Origin: Prorocentrum cordatum
Lineage: Eukaryota; Sar; Dinophyceae; Prorocentrales; Prorocentraceae
DNA length: 61,000 bases
NCBI GenBank assembly: GCA_963575745.1
Contig: CAUYUJ010020671.1
Span: 345,397-406,396, forward strand
Reading direction: 5' to 3'
Every line of letters begins with the position of its first letter. Within the stretch, counting starts at the first letter, position 1. This document shows positions 31,545-42,985 of this stretch, piece after piece. The notes under the pieces were generated by a model. That model was not told where the DNA came from, searched no databases, and was given only the letters and a program-made list of their open reading frames with translations. The translations under genes and the position numbers were made by a program.

Positions 31545-32610
31545 CTCCAGCACTAACACCAGCGCCCCCGACGGCACCAGCGCCAGCGCCTCCAGCAGCA
31601 CCAACGCCAGCCCCGACGCCAGCGCCAACGCCACCGCTCTGGCACCAACCCTGGCGCCTCCGCCAACACCGACGCCAGCAATTGAGCCAGTTCCTACGCC
31701 ACCGCCGACGCCAGCACTTCCAAGCTCGGATGCTTGAGCCAAGCGGTTGCGTACCAGGGCTTGCTTCGATGTAAACACGGGCGCGGTCATGTACCGGGGT
31801 TTGCTTCGTTGTACGCGCGGGCCAGCTACACAAGACTATGCACAGACTTGGATCATCCTCCACTTGGAGTCGGAATCGGACGATCTCCAACACCAGCCTC
31901 AACCTTGCAGCTCCGACTCCCGTGCCGATGCCTTGTCTCCGACGCCAGTTCCGACCACCCCCTCCAACGCCAGCTCGGGCTCCGACCCCAGCCACGACGA
32001 CAGCGGCAGCCCCGGCACCAGCTCAGACTCCCCAGCTCCGACCTCCCTCCCAGCAGGGCGTCTGGGGTGGACTCGGCAGACCTCCTCAGCCACGTGCGCC
32101 GCCATCTACGCCTGTGCCCACTCCGGCACTGACACCAGTGCGTCGTCAACACCGACACACGCCCCAGCCGGCGCCTACGCCGACACTGACGCCAACGCGC
32201 GCACCAGCACCGACGCCAGCACCGACGCCAGAACAAACGCCTGCGCCTACGCCAGCACCGACGAGAGCACCTTCTGAGGGACCATCACATCGGCGACCAT
32301 GGCGTGCGGCAGCTCTCAGAAGTACGGCAGTTACCCCCAGAACGGCGTCGCGCAGGGCGACGGTGAGAGGACCAGCAACACGACATCGGCATTCACGACT
32401 CCAGCTCCCAGCTGCCCTACTCCTAGCACCGTCTTGGGTACCGACGCTGGTACCGACACCGGCACCAACGCCAGCACCTGCGCCAGCACCGTCGTCAACA
32501 CCGACGCCGAGAACAACGTCGGCGCCTACGCCGGCACCTACGCCGGCGCCAACGCCAGCACCGTCGCCAGCACCGACCCCGACACCAACGTCGGCGCCAG
32601 ATTCTCATGA
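31545..32610 (+). repeat. GCCAGC/GCCGAC-type minisatellites (two blocks)
   Basis: Blocks at 31545-31725 and 31960-32600 made of ACCAGCGCC / ACGCCGACACC words. Ala/Pro/Thr-rich frames run on the plus strand, Gly/Val-rich frames on the minus strand. Coding cannot be excluded but nothing beyond low complexity supports it. Confidence 0.7.
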
Positions 32611-32689
32611 ACTTATGCGGCTTCGTGACGTGAGCCTCGATGTCCTTGCTTCCTCCCCTCCTCGCTTCTCGTTTTTCTTCTTTGGGTGG

Positions 32690-32790
32690 GGCGGGTTGGG
32701 CAGAGGTGAGGCGAGGTCGGCAAGGCGAGGACAGGGCAGGTGAGGCGAGGTGGGCTTGGTGAGGCGAGGTCGATTCGATGTGTCGAGGCA
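32690..32790 (+). repeat. GGTGAGGCGAGGT minisatellite
   Basis: Short irregular units of GGCGAGGT/GGTGAGGCG. Confidence 0.75.
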
Positions 32791-32799
32791 GGCTCGGTG

Positions 32800-33295
32800 A
32801 GATTAGGCCAGGCGGCCGGGGAGGTACGTCGGCGCGCACGAGGCAGCGGGGGGCGTCCAGAGGCCGCCCTTGCCAGAACTGCTTGCCGCGCGTGCACCGC
32901 GCTCCAGTAGCGGAGGTGCGTGCGCTTCGACCACTCCAGGTAATTTCTCGGCGTCGTCCTCGGTCGCCACGTGCTGGCCGATCGCGCCGTCGACCTCGGC
33001 CTGAGCCAGCGCCTTGGCCAAGCGCCGTGCCGGCCGACCTCCGCCACCTTCCCCTCCACGGACCTGTGCTCGCAGTCGCCGTCGCGCTCCTCGCCGCGCT
33101 CGCCCTTGTGGCGGGCGTGCCTGCCCTCGCAGCGCTCGATGCCCTTGCTGCCGCTGCGCGGCTCGCCCTCGTGCTCCGACGCGCCCTGGTAGCGCTCGAC
33201 GTGGCCCAGCTCGCCCTCGTCGCGCTCGACGTAATTAGCCCTCGTGGCCGCCCCGCGGCTCGCAGCCGCCGTCCTCGCCCTCGTGCGCCCAGCTC
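32800..33295 (-). pseudogene. Possible decayed coding segment, charged protein (unknown)
   Basis: On the minus strand one frame reads HEGEDGGCEPRGGHEG then stops near 33237. The next frame continues YVERDEGELGHVERYQ and GIERCEGRHARHKGERGEER, and a further frame reads AKALAQAEVDGAIGQHVATE and DDAEKLPGVVEAHAPPLLER. The pieces look more protein-like than the low-complexity neighbours and join through 1-nt shifts. No family recognised; the frame breaks suggest a relic or unresolved splicing. Confidence 0.25.
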
Positions 33296-33424
33296 TTTAG
33301 AAGAACCCCGAAGTGCAAACACTGGTGGGGGAATTCATATACGTCCTGCATGGAAGAACCCTTCCCGAATGCCGCACGCCCCCCCCACACACAAAATCAC
33401 AGGACACTTTTCCAATCGCCCTTC

Positions 33425-33919
33425 TGCCTAGGGGCACCTTTCGGACTGCTCCCAGGCCTCTCTGGGTAGATGCCCGCACTCCTCTTGACGCCGCGGACGG
33501 CCTCAGAAGCCTTGCAACGCCTCCCAAGATTGACAAGAGCGCCCAAGGACGACTCCCAGATGGCTCCAGGATGGCCACAACACGATCTCACAGGCTCCCA
33601 AGAGGACCCCAGGAGACTCCCAAGACGGCCGTGAGGGGTAAGATTCATTGATTACCCTAAGAGAGGGGTTTTGAACGATTTCGGCGTCTCGCCCTTTTGG
33701 GTTTCCCACAGCCCAAGACGCCCCCAGGGGCTTCGCCCCAAGACGGCCCAAGGGTCTTCCAAGAGCGCCCGAAAACGGCCCAATAGGGCCCCAAGACGGC
33801 TCAAGAGGGCCCCAAGAGGGTGTCCGAGAGAGCCTTACAAAGGTCCAGGAGGCTCCCAAGACAGCCCCGAAGGACCCGAAGACGGCTGCAAAGGGCCCCA
33901 AGACGGCCAAAGAGGGCCC
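33425..33919 (-). repeat. GTCTTGG-rich dispersed repeat (inverted), interrupted by the retrocopy
   Basis: CCAAGACGGCC/AAGAGGGCC words with a centre at about 33668 (TTTTGAACGATTTCGGCG). The last block GACGGCCAAAGAGGGCCC (about 33902) is also present at about 44948, where it continues without the spliced leader. Confidence 0.7.
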
Positions 33920-33941
33920 TCCGTAGCCATTTTGGCTCAAG
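33920..33941 (+). other. Dinoflagellate spliced leader (DinoSL), perfect genomic copy
   Basis: All 22 positions match the dinoflagellate spliced leader (T, then CCGTAGCC, ATTTT, GGCTCAAG). No SL RNA gene downstream pattern (intron with GT donor right after the leader) is evident, since it is followed by a second, decayed leader. It is best read as the 5' end of a reverse-transcribed, trans-spliced mRNA. Confidence 0.9.
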
Positions 33942-33961
33942 CGTGGCTGTTTTAGCTCGAG
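33942..33961 (+). other. Older relict spliced leader
   Basis: CGTGGCTGTTTTAGCTCGAG matches 15 of 20 positions of the leader in register, immediately after the perfect copy. All five differences are transitions. Confidence 0.7.
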
Positions 33962-33998
33962 CATCACATCCAGGAACATAATCTTGGGCTCGCGCGGG

Positions 33999-34465
33999 AT
34001 GGTTGCCAACACCTGCGAAGCGGACCGCGTTGGGGTCTGGGCAGTGGCGAACGCAAGTCCGACAGAGGTCACCCTTTTCCTCTCTAATCTGACGGCGGAC
34101 TGCACCAAGAGCCAGCTGACGAAGTGGATGGAGCCGCATGGCTGCATGCAGGGGTGCGACTACCTGTTCGTTCCTCGGAACTTCCAGACTGGTGTATGCC
34201 TCGGGTACGCGTTCGCCAATTGCCTGCTGGAGACCGCGTCCGACCCGCTGAGGGACACGCGCAGTGCGGGGCCTCGTCTGACGAGGACGCCAAGAGTCTC
34301 GACTACACGCACTTCTGGGATTACGAGCCTGGCCTGGAGCCTCGTGATCATGAGCATGCTTCCCTGCACAAGTGGGCTCATGTCACCTTCAACACCTACT
34401 ACGGTGCGGCCATCTGTGGATGCCGTCTGGGGTTGGATACGTATTATGTTTGTATCCATGCTTGA
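33999..34465 (+). pseudogene. Mei2-like RRM fragment, retroposed
   Basis: First ATG after the two leaders (33999, 37 nt downstream). The frame reads EVTLFLSNLTAD..QLTKWMEPHG, then CDYLFVPRNFQ and LGYAFANCL. This is the layout of the Mei2-type RNA-recognition motif (RNP2-like TLFLSNL, the DFxYLPxDF-like stretch, RNP1-like GYAF). Dinoflagellates have many such proteins, which bind RNA. The frame then loses similarity near 34270, while another frame stays open (DYTHFWDYEPGL, HKWAHVTFNTYYG) to a stop at 34463-34465. Probably frameshifted and truncated. It may be an independent retrogene or the 5' cargo of the LINE downstream. Confidence 0.5.
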
Positions 34466-35075
34466 GAGTTGCTTGAGGGGAAGCAGCTCTCATAATATCA
34501 TCCTAGTGAGTGTGCTCATCGTCGTCTGCCTGGGGCTCTGTTGCAGATGGCGAGCACGACTGGTTCCAACCTCCCAGGTGCCAGCTCATCGTTATGCAGA
34601 TTCATCTCGACTTCGGCGAGGCTATTCCTTGAAGAGCGGGCGGCGCATTCTTGCTGCTCGGCGTGTGCGTGGTGGACGGATTCCCGACCTGTGTCGTCGG
34701 TGGCGGCTCCGCCCACGTAAGTTCCTACTCCGATTACTTCTACCTCAGCGTGTCTCTGCATGTCTGCTATGCGGAGGTCTGTGCTCGTCTCCCTTCCTGG
34801 TCTGGGATGGTGTGGCTATGTCTTCTGAGTCTGTATACGATCTGATTCTACGGATGGCAGCAGTTACTCAAAATGCGTATTGGGATTGGGCCTCGGCAGT
34901 GGTGTCTCTGGAGCCTCTGCAGATCCTGTGTTGGGTGTTCGTCGTGATGACGACCGTCGTGCTGCTCTACCTGCCCTGGCCTCGCTCGTGGGGCCGCCCG
35001 TCACGCTCTTTGGGATCCAGCCGACGGCTCGGGCCCTTGATGCGTGGGGGTGGGGGTGATGGTGGTCAACATTCC
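34466..35075. other. Region between the RRM fragment and LINE ORF1
   Basis: No clear gene. Two intron-like strings occur (GTGAGT...TTGCAG, 34506-34546; GTAAGT...CTCAG, 34717-34748) but are very short. Could be LINE 5' untranslated sequence or the rest of the retrocopy. Confidence 0.4.
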
Positions 35076-38000
35076 ATGGCCGCCAAGGCCAAGGAAAAGG
35101 AGCTGCTGCAGGGCCTGCAGGCCCTGTTGGAGAAGTTTGGTGCTCATTCCTCGTCTACGCCATCGGCTACCCCTCCCTCGGCTGCTCCCCCGTCGTCGCG
35201 CCCCGCCTAAGGCCAAGCGCAAGAGGGCTCAGCGTGAGCGCAAGAAGGAGGATGGTCTACTTGGCGCTCTTCAACGTACTGTCCACCGTGCTATGGCGCC
35301 GAAGGTGGACAAGCCCCCCATCACAGCATCGAAGTTATTAGACCAACTTCAACGTCTTGTTGCCGCTGCTGCTGCAGGGAAGCTGTCTGGGTCAGCTCCT
35401 CCTGCTAAGAAAGCTCAAGCCCCTCCAGCTAAGAAGGCTAAAGCTAAGGTGTCGGCTCATTCGGCTAAGAAAGCTCAAGCTACTGAATTGGGTGACCAGA
35501 CAGACTATGCTGCAGTGGTGCGCAAGGCGACCGCCTTCACGCCCACGACGCTGGTGGATGACCACTGGCACGGCAAGCTCTTGACGGATGTATTCAATGA
35601 GCTATTCACGATTAAGAAGAAACAACATTTTGTAGTGGGTGTGGTCAGTCATTATCCTGATGGACTTCTGGGCTATCAGCTCCCTGAGGGCGCGACGGTC
35701 ACTGTGGTCCTGAACAGGCAGCTTGACGGATCAGTTCCAATTCGTGCACCTGCGCTGGACTCGAAGGCAGCCCCGCGAGTGACGCCCCTTTTTGTACGAC
35801 AGTTTGGCGCCACGACTCCCCATCTCAAGTGGGGGCCTCAGGCGGGGAAGGCCCTGCCGACGGCACAGGCTACGAAGGTGATCCGCTTGGCTTGCTTCCA
35901 GGATCTCGTCAATTCTGCCGCTTGGAAGAAGCACAGTTCCAACTTTAAAGTTGCAGCAACGGGTTGGCTACGTACGCTTCACCTACCTCAGGATGCAGTT
36001 GTCGATCTCTTCAGCCCGAGGCGGTCTGAGGACGGGAAGATCATTTCCATCAACGTCCGCCTGCTAGCACAGCATGTCTCCACTGTGGAGGCGGCAAGCG
36101 GCCTCGTTGGTATTCTCTGTCGCCTTCTTCCTCAAGATGGTGCTCCTCCGCCCCCAGTTGGGCAAATCAAGTGGGTCAAGCGTCTCGACGGGGAAGCTGG
36201 TCCTGATCTTCTCGTCCGCGCTCGTGGACTAGCAGAGCAGGCCTCACCTTGTCTGGGCTTGGCGTTTTCTAATACCGCTTCTGTGGGCCTTCGGCAGCCT
36301 CAGGGAACGAATGCGACTTCTATCTTCCGAGGTTGTAATCCTGGAGGTGCGAATGCGGCGGCCACGGTACGTGCATCATGTGACGCTCATGATTATTATG
36401 TGAACTTCGAGCCCTTCCGCCCTCCACCTAAGGCGAAGAGTTTCAGAAATCTCAAGCCAAGTGATATGCGTTGGGGCCCTCCTGCGACATTCACGGACAA
36501 GACTGCGTCAATTGCTGCCAGTGACCTTACCGCGACGGAAGTTTCGACTGCGAAGCGCCAGGAGGTGAGTCCTGATGCAGCTGCTGCTCCCTCTGAAGCC
36601 GGCGCTAGTGCACCTGCCGCCGATGATCGTACCAAGAGTGTGGAAGCCTTTGATACTCTGGGCCTCAAGGTTGTCAGTGTGCCGACTGACGGAGCTTGTG
36701 GCTTTCATACCTTGGGTTACTGGTTCAAACGGGTGCGGAAAAGCACTCATGAACCTGGTGCTCTGCGTGCTCAGCTTGTAGCACGCATGGAATAGAAGTC
36801 CACTATTCTCGAGCCGCTCTGGGATCGCATGGACCCCAAGGGCAAGCCGCGCGCGTCCTGGACGGCCTACCTTGCCGCCTTTGGGAAGCCCGACGCGTGG
36901 ATGGGAGAGCTTGACCTCCTTGCTGCTGCTGACAAGTGGGCTCTGAAGATTGTGGTCATTCGTCCCAACCAGCCTACCGTTGTGATCTGGCAAGGGGAAG
37001 GGACTGATATGGATGCTACTCCGTGACAAACACTATGAACCTCTTGAGGCCAACACCGATCTTGCCTGCTCACTTGCTCGCAGGCAACACATTGAAGAAG
37101 TTGATCCTTGTTATCATTATGCCTTGGACTCAGGCAAGCACTTGCGTGACTTGTCCTTCAAGGGTGGTGGCCGCTCGTCACGCTCCGCTTCTGCTTGCAC
37201 GTTGAGCGGCGTCCAGTGGAGCACCCTCTACGGCGAGATCCTCACGAGTCGCTTCGACGCCTCCTGCTCGGCCTGCGTCCGCGCGGACCTTGAGGGCGGC
37301 CTCGCGTGGTGCTCCTTCTGTGGCGACTCTACCTCAGGTTGCCTCGGGCTCGGGCGGGGCCCCTACTGCTACGTTGCGGGCGAGGACGGCGTCGACGCGG
37401 TCTGCTACGCTCGCGCCTCGGCCCCCCGTCTCTCGGCGGCAGGCGCCAGGCTTTGCACTTCAATGTCTCCGTGCTAACGTTGAGGAGGCTGTGCGTCTCG
37501 CTCAGGGCGTTCAGGCAGGTGATGCATCGACCTTTACCAACAGCAAGGTCCAGCGTGCTCGTGCAATCTGCCCTCGCAAACGTCCTGCTGCTTATTATTC
37601 TGAACTACAGAAGTCGCAGCCAATCGACTGGGGCCCTGCCCGACTCCAGAAGGCTACTCAGCTCCGTGGGATTGCGCGGACGACTCCGTGGTGTTGCTCC
37701 CCTGAGCTCCTACCTCATGGTGTCAAGTGTTCTCGGTGCCCACGCCACTGGTTGGGAGATGGGGCCAAGTGTGCTCCTGAGCGTTTCTGCGTAGCTGCCT
37801 CGTGTACGACATGGGCAGGTACGAATACCCGGACTGAACGAGTCGCAGAGCTTCGTACGCTGGGTATTATGCGGTCCTGGGCCGCTCGGCGTGAAGCTCG
37901 ACATCAGCGTATTCAAGAATACAACCTGGGTACTTGGGATCCTTCGATAAAGGATTGGAAATGCTCGCTCTGCCCGCACGTGCTCTCGTGCGACAGGCTT

Positions 38001-38522
38001 ACCCCAGAAGCGTCGCGACGAGCTCATCTGCTGACCCGTGGCGATGACGGGCGCAAGCTCTTAGAGGCTTACCGCTCCACTGGTGTTGCTCATCGCTCTC
38101 GCCTATCTGCTATCAGCAAGTCCCCTGAGGTGCGTGCCAAGATTTATGCCACACGCCGTGCCGATCATCTGGCGCGGGTTGCTGCCCTTGGGCAACGTGT
38201 GCCTGAATGGACGTGCCATTTTGAAGTCGATGCCGCTGACGGCCCTGCGGGAATCTGGCGTGCTCCTCGGCTACGATGCTCAGGATGCCAGACTACGACT
38301 CGTTCTTTGATTTCATGGTATCGCAATCACCATGGCTGCTGCTCAGCGGTTTCTGCGTCTCTGAAGGCCGTGGGCGAGAAGCTGCGCCCTTCGGAGCGCG
38401 CGGCTCTCCTGCAGCAGGCTGTTCACCAAGTCCTTCGGGATGATGCTGAACGCCGCCGAGCACGCGTTCGCACTACCAACAACCTGCGTCGGACGACGAG
38501 GTTGGCTGAGATCCAGAAGTAA
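35076..38522 (+). pseudogene. LINE ORF1 with OTU-like cysteine protease domain (damaged)
   Basis: Starts at ATG 35076 (MAAKAKEKELLQGLQALLEK). A shift near 35195 leads into a Lys/Ala-rich, histone-H1-like stretch (AKKAQAPPAKKAKAKV). A central globular part follows, with no recognised fold. The OTU domain begins VPTDGACGFHTLGYWF, with catalytic Asp-Gly-x-Cys (Cys codon 36697-36699). A TAG at 36793-36795 cuts it. It resumes in the same frame (SWTAYLAAFG, GELDLLAAADKWALKIVVI) and the catalytic His segment RDKHYEPL lies in another frame (His codon 37031-37033). After a further shift between 37300 and 37460 the C-terminal part has three Cys/His clusters (CSRCPRHW, WKCSLCPHVLSC, CSGCQTT..H). OTU enzymes cleave ubiquitin-like conjugates; the role in LINEs is unknown. 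At least four lesions. Confidence 0.75.
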
Positions 38523-38527
38523 TCGCC

Positions 38528-41500
38528 ATGGTCTCGAACACGCTCACGGCTGTCACCTTCAACGTTGGCAGCTATACTTACCGACGTACTGCACTTCTTG
38601 CCCTGCTGGGCGAACATCTCCCTCACTTTCTGTTTCTCCAAGAATGTGCGCTTCCTCATGGTCAGGTGCATATCTTACGTGCTGACCTTGCTTCTCTCGG
38701 CTACTATGTGCTGGTGGGAAAGCGTGGGCTTTGTACCGTGGTGCGCCATGGGCTTAATGTAGCTCCGATTGCTGCGACAGGTGCTGACGCAGATTTCCGA
38801 GTGCAGCGACTTGCTATGCAATTGGGTACTCATCGGGTATTGATCCGTCATCGTCATGCGCATTCTGGTAGCGCTGCTGAGAGGCGTAGGTTTGACGGTT
38901 CACTCGCGCTGGAGTCGCAGCATACCTGGACCTGGGATATTGGTGATCTCAATGAAAGGCCTTACCTGGAAGATGGGTGTGATCATGTTGCTGTCTTTCC
39001 TTCATGTGCTACTTTCCGTGCTAATCCCGCCACCTCCGAGTGGGTAACGACGATCGATGGCGCAGTGATCTCAACGCTGTTGGCTGGTTCGGCGTCTGCT
39101 ACCGTGCTGCCGCCAGTCGAGGGTGCTCAACATCGCCCTGTGCTTGTATCCCTGGGGCTGCGGCCCGATTTCCATGATCCACTCAGATGGGTTATTGACG
39201 AGCCTGTGGCTATGGGCGAGTGGTCTGCTGCCGCGGTCTCTTACTTCGAACGTGCTCTACCTCATGATATTGATCTGGCCTGGAGGATTTGGCAAGATGC
39301 AGCTGGTGCTCCACAGGTGCAGATCCGTCGGCAGCCCTCTCATGGGGGGTGGCTGGCGGGCCCGCGCGCAGCGGAGCTTGACGGGCTCTGGACAACATTT
39401 CGCAGGCAACTACATGATGATCGACGGGAGGCAGCTGAGTGTACCCTTGGCTATATTACCTCCCTGATCGACGACGCTAATACCATGCGGTTGAGGTCTT
39501 GGCGTGAACGTATTTCGACGCGCAGTGGTGCCGCTCGTTGGGTCAAGTCCAAAGTTGCGGCACTTCAAGAGGCTACGTTGCCGTCTATTGCTGAAGTCAC
39601 TTTCTCATCGCGTGGGCTCGCTCGGCGGCTTGGCGAATCATTGGCTCGGCGGTGGAACGCTGGCGTGTATCAAGTTATGCATCTACCTGGTTGGTCTGTT
39701 GACTTTGCTCGACATGCTCTCGATATGGATATTATCCGTCCTCATTGTCCTGCTCCGCCTCGTGTGGTCCGCCCGCCGGTGGATCTATCGCTGCTGCAAG
39801 GGCTTCCTGAATATATTCCGCCTGGTCCTTGGACGCCTGAGCACATACTGGAATATATGCCTGGCGGGGCGCCTGGCCTCGACGGTCATCGTACTGAGTG
39901 GCTCGATCATTTGCATCATCATTCGCTCGAGCGTCTTGCTATGCTACCTAATGAAGCTGATCGTGGGCGGCTGCCCTCTTTTTGGCGACATGCTCGTGTT
40001 ACGCTTATTCTTAAAGACCTGACTCGCCACCAGGTGATCGGCGTCCTCTTACGGTCATGGCTATCACTTACAGGCTGTGGGCGAAACGTCACTCCGCTTC
40101 CCTGAATACATGGCTGATGAGCTGGAAACCTCCTGGTCTTGCGGGCGCCATGCCCAACCACAGCTGTCCTGAGATCCTCTGGCATGTGCAGACGGAGCTC
40201 GCGAAAGCAAGGTTGGGCTCACTGCCGCCACGCCATATTCTTTCTATGGATCTCGAGAAGTGCTTCGACAGGTTGGACTTGCGGAACCTGGAGTTGATTG
40301 CGGCCCACCTGGGCCTTCATGTATGTACGGCGGCTCTTCAGAACTATCGTGATCTCACCCGATTACTATTTGTAGATAATCAACCTTCAGATGTATGGCT
40401 GGCTGGCCCGAGCCTATTGGGTGTCCCTCAAGGGTGCCCGCTGGCCTGTTTCTTCTGTAATCTTGGTTCGACGTTATGGCATCTGCAGCTCCAACGGCGA
40501 GTCCCTGGTGCACTACACTACTCGTACCTTGACGATCGGCTGATTTTGACTGACTCGTGGGCGGCGCTCAACGAGGTCCTCCTTGCTACCATGGAGCTGG
40601 ATTGTGCTCTGGGCCCCATCCTCAACCTACCTAAGTGTGCTCGCGGGCTGGGTCAGACTCGCGTGCGGAAGCCGATGCGATGCACTTTTCCTGAGTTGGC
40701 TCAGATTCCTGCGAAGAAATCCTTCAGATATCTTGGGATTGATCTTGTATGTGGCTGCAGTACTACCGTGACGGTCGCTCCTCGACGAGTGGGCGCATTT
40801 GTGGCTCGGGCGAGTATTGTACAACACCTCCCTATGGTCCAACGTGGTGCCGCAGTTGCTGACGCAGTTGCTGCTCTTTGGGCTGAAGGAGGCTACGCAT
40901 TGACCCAGGCACAGCTTGTGAAACTTGGCCAACAAGCTGCTGTTTCCTTGATGGGCCGTGCTCGCGCTGAGACTGTCAGCAGACACTCTCGTGCACTGAC
41001 TCACGTGCTCGGCCCTGGTCTTCATCGTACTGATATGGCTTGTGCCTCTGTTCATACAGTGGTCCGCCAGGTTCATCATATGCTACTTGCAGGTATCATT
41101 TCGCAGGCAGACTGGGCCTTTATGTATCAGCATCGCCTTGTCCTACGTGCAGGTCCTGCGGTACAGCTTTTGCGTGCCTGCCGTCACCTCGACATCGACT
41201 GGGTGTCGGCGACTTCTCTTGCCTGCAACGGACGTGCATTTCGTTTCAGCCTGAGGCCTGATCTTCTTGCGCAGGCTCATCGCTCTACTGCCCGCACCCT
41301 TAGTCGTGCGGCGAAGGTAAAGAAACACATTCACGACTTGCGTGCATTTCTACGGTATGTGGTGGCTCGAGGAGAGGCCCTGCGACGGCCTAAGGACTTT
41401 GCAGGGCTTGAATTTGGGCTTTGTGAGCAGCCTGATGTCCGCCTTCACCATCATAGTATGACCTTGCACTTTGGTGGGCCTGCTTTGCTGTCGGCGGGCC

Positions 41501-42507
41501 TGTGGACTTCGCTGGCGATCTCGCGCATCCCAGTCAGCGGCTCTGATGGCTTCTGTCCGAGATGCGGCTCGGAAGTTGAGACGACCATGCACAGATTGTG
41601 GGATTGCCCTCACAATGCAGCTGAACGTGCTCACCTTAATAATATGGTTCCTGGTAACATGTTCCCTGCGCAACTACCTGCCTGTCTTGCTCGATGCGGG
41701 TTGGTTCCTGAGCACTTACCTGATAATGTCTCACTGGCTGATGCTGTTGCAGTTTCACAATACCTCTTACGTTTGAATGCAATTGCTACACAAGCTTTGG
41801 CTGATCGACGCGCAGGACGCCCAGTACCCTTGTCAATGGACGTCCCCCGCTCGCAGCCCGCTTCTGATCTTTATCGTCGTGCTCTTCCACCGCTGCCTCG
41901 GCCGCGTGTTCGGCGCGTTCCTCGTCCTGGGCTAGCTCCTCGGCGGGATGAGCTTCCCCAGCAGCCAGGCCCTGGGATATTCCAAGCGCCTGCTCAGATT
42001 ACACTATCCTCGGACGGCTCCTCCCACAGCGACGCGCACGACGTCGCGTCAGGTTGGGGCTTCTGTATTGCATGTGAAGGATGGCCTGCTTTACTTGACT
42101 TTTGTGGGCCGTCGATTCTTACTCAGCAGGTTCCTGGGTTTGCGGGTGCTTCGAACCATTCCAACAGCGCGGGGGAGCTTGCTGGCATCTATTTTGCACT
42201 CTGCTGGATCTATGAGTTTGAGCGTGCTCGTGCTCCAGCTGGTGGCTTATCTTTTGTATTTGAATATGACTCTGAGTATGCTGCTGATGTGATTCGCCGC
42301 CGTGCGCGGCCACGTCGTAATCTCACCCTGGTTTTGAGATCTCGGCGAATCCGTGACCGCGTTCATTCAATCATTGTCTGGAAGAAGATCAACTCTCACA
42401 CTGGGCAATTTCAGAATGAACGTGCTGACCAGCTTGCTGCTTGTGGAGCTGCTGCTACTACTGTGCAGGAGGCCACCGTGGCTAGGTGGGCTGCCCTGTC
42501 TACTTGA
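38528..42507 (+). CDS. LINE ORF2: endonuclease, reverse transcriptase, RNase H (one frameshift)
   Basis: ATG 38528 opens TAVTFNVGSY and LFLQEC (endonuclease Asn and Glu motifs). GDLNE (about residue 140), TIDGAVIS and HRPV (about 203) complete an APE-type endonuclease. RT begins with PGGAPGLDG and FWRHARVTLILK; a 1-nt shift near 40035 moves the frame and reading continues through RPLTVMAITYRLW. RT motif A is SMDLEKCFDR (Asp codon 40249), motif B GVPQGCPLA, motif C SYLDD (Asp pair 40531-40536), motif E YLGIDL. A CPRCG..H..C cluster follows (about 41555). RNase H motifs are SSDGSS (Asp codon 42013), AGELAG, EYDSEY and NSHTG..NERAD. All catalytic residues are present. A single indel in about 4 kb suggests a young copy, or a sequencing error, or programmed frameshifting. 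Confidence 0.88.
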
Positions 42508-42526
42508 TTTTCGTCTTCGTGGTCAG

Positions 42527-42985
42527 GCAGCCCCTGATCATTTCCAACCACGCGTTTGCCAATTTCGTCGACCCCGCGTGCGCCGACAGGCTCGTGAGGT
42601 CGGCCCGCGACACCGCTATGAGGGTGGCGGTCTCCTCGGACCAGGGCCTGATGAGCAACCTCGTCAAGTGGGCCAGCGGCCGAGTCCACCACATCCGCGA
42701 CCCGGAGAACCTGCCTTACGTTCGTGCGCTCGATGAGCTTGGCGTGAAACGCCCAGTGATGGCAGCTTTCCAGGATCACGGCCCCGCGGTCGAGGAGGTG
42801 CCCACGCCGCAGTTCCCGCCAAAACGGGGTGCAGCGGGCGGTGCCCCCGGCCGTGGCGGCGGAGCCCCCGCCACCGCCCCGGCCGGCCGCCGCCGCCATT
42901 GTTGCGAGCCGAAGCCGCAGGGCATCTTCACCATGTCGACGAACTACGCCCTCCGCAAGGGTGTTGTCCTCAACCGCTTCTCCGT
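42527..42985 (+). CDS. Probable internal exon of an unknown host gene
   Basis: Preceded by a pyrimidine-rich tract ending in CAG (42524-42526) and followed by GTGAGT (42986-42991), a good donor. The frame between is open for 153 codons. It reads LIISNHAFANFVDPACADRL, VSSDQGLMSNLVKWASG and YVRALDELGVKRPVMAAFQD, then a Gly/Ala/Pro-rich linker and GIFTMSTNYALRKG. The N-terminal 95 residues look like a folded domain, but I do not recognise the family. The preceding LINE ORF2 ends only 20 nt upstream of the acceptor, so the LINE would lie at the 3' end of this gene's intron. Exons on either side were not found. Confidence 0.45.

Larger units (their letters stand above)
35076..42507 (+). mobile_element. 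LINE-type (non-LTR) retrotransposon with OTU domain
   Basis: Two-ORF non-LTR element. ORF1 (35076-38522) carries a basic tail, an OTU-type protease domain and Cys/His clusters. ORF2 (38528-42507) carries an apurinic-type endonuclease, reverse transcriptase and RNase H. ORFs are 5 nt apart. The leader pair at 33920-33961 may mark the true 5' end. There is almost no 3' UTR before a probable splice acceptor at 42525, and no poly-A tail is seen. Confidence 0.85.

Noticed and set aside
33920-33941. Functional SL RNA gene
   Set aside because: No GT donor right after the leader and no Sm-site or 3' structure visible; a second decayed leader follows instead.
34506-34748. Two short introns (GTGAGT...TTGCAG, GTAAGT...CTCAG)
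   Set aside because: 41 and 32 bp are too short for typical introns, and removing them does not join frames with recognisable content.
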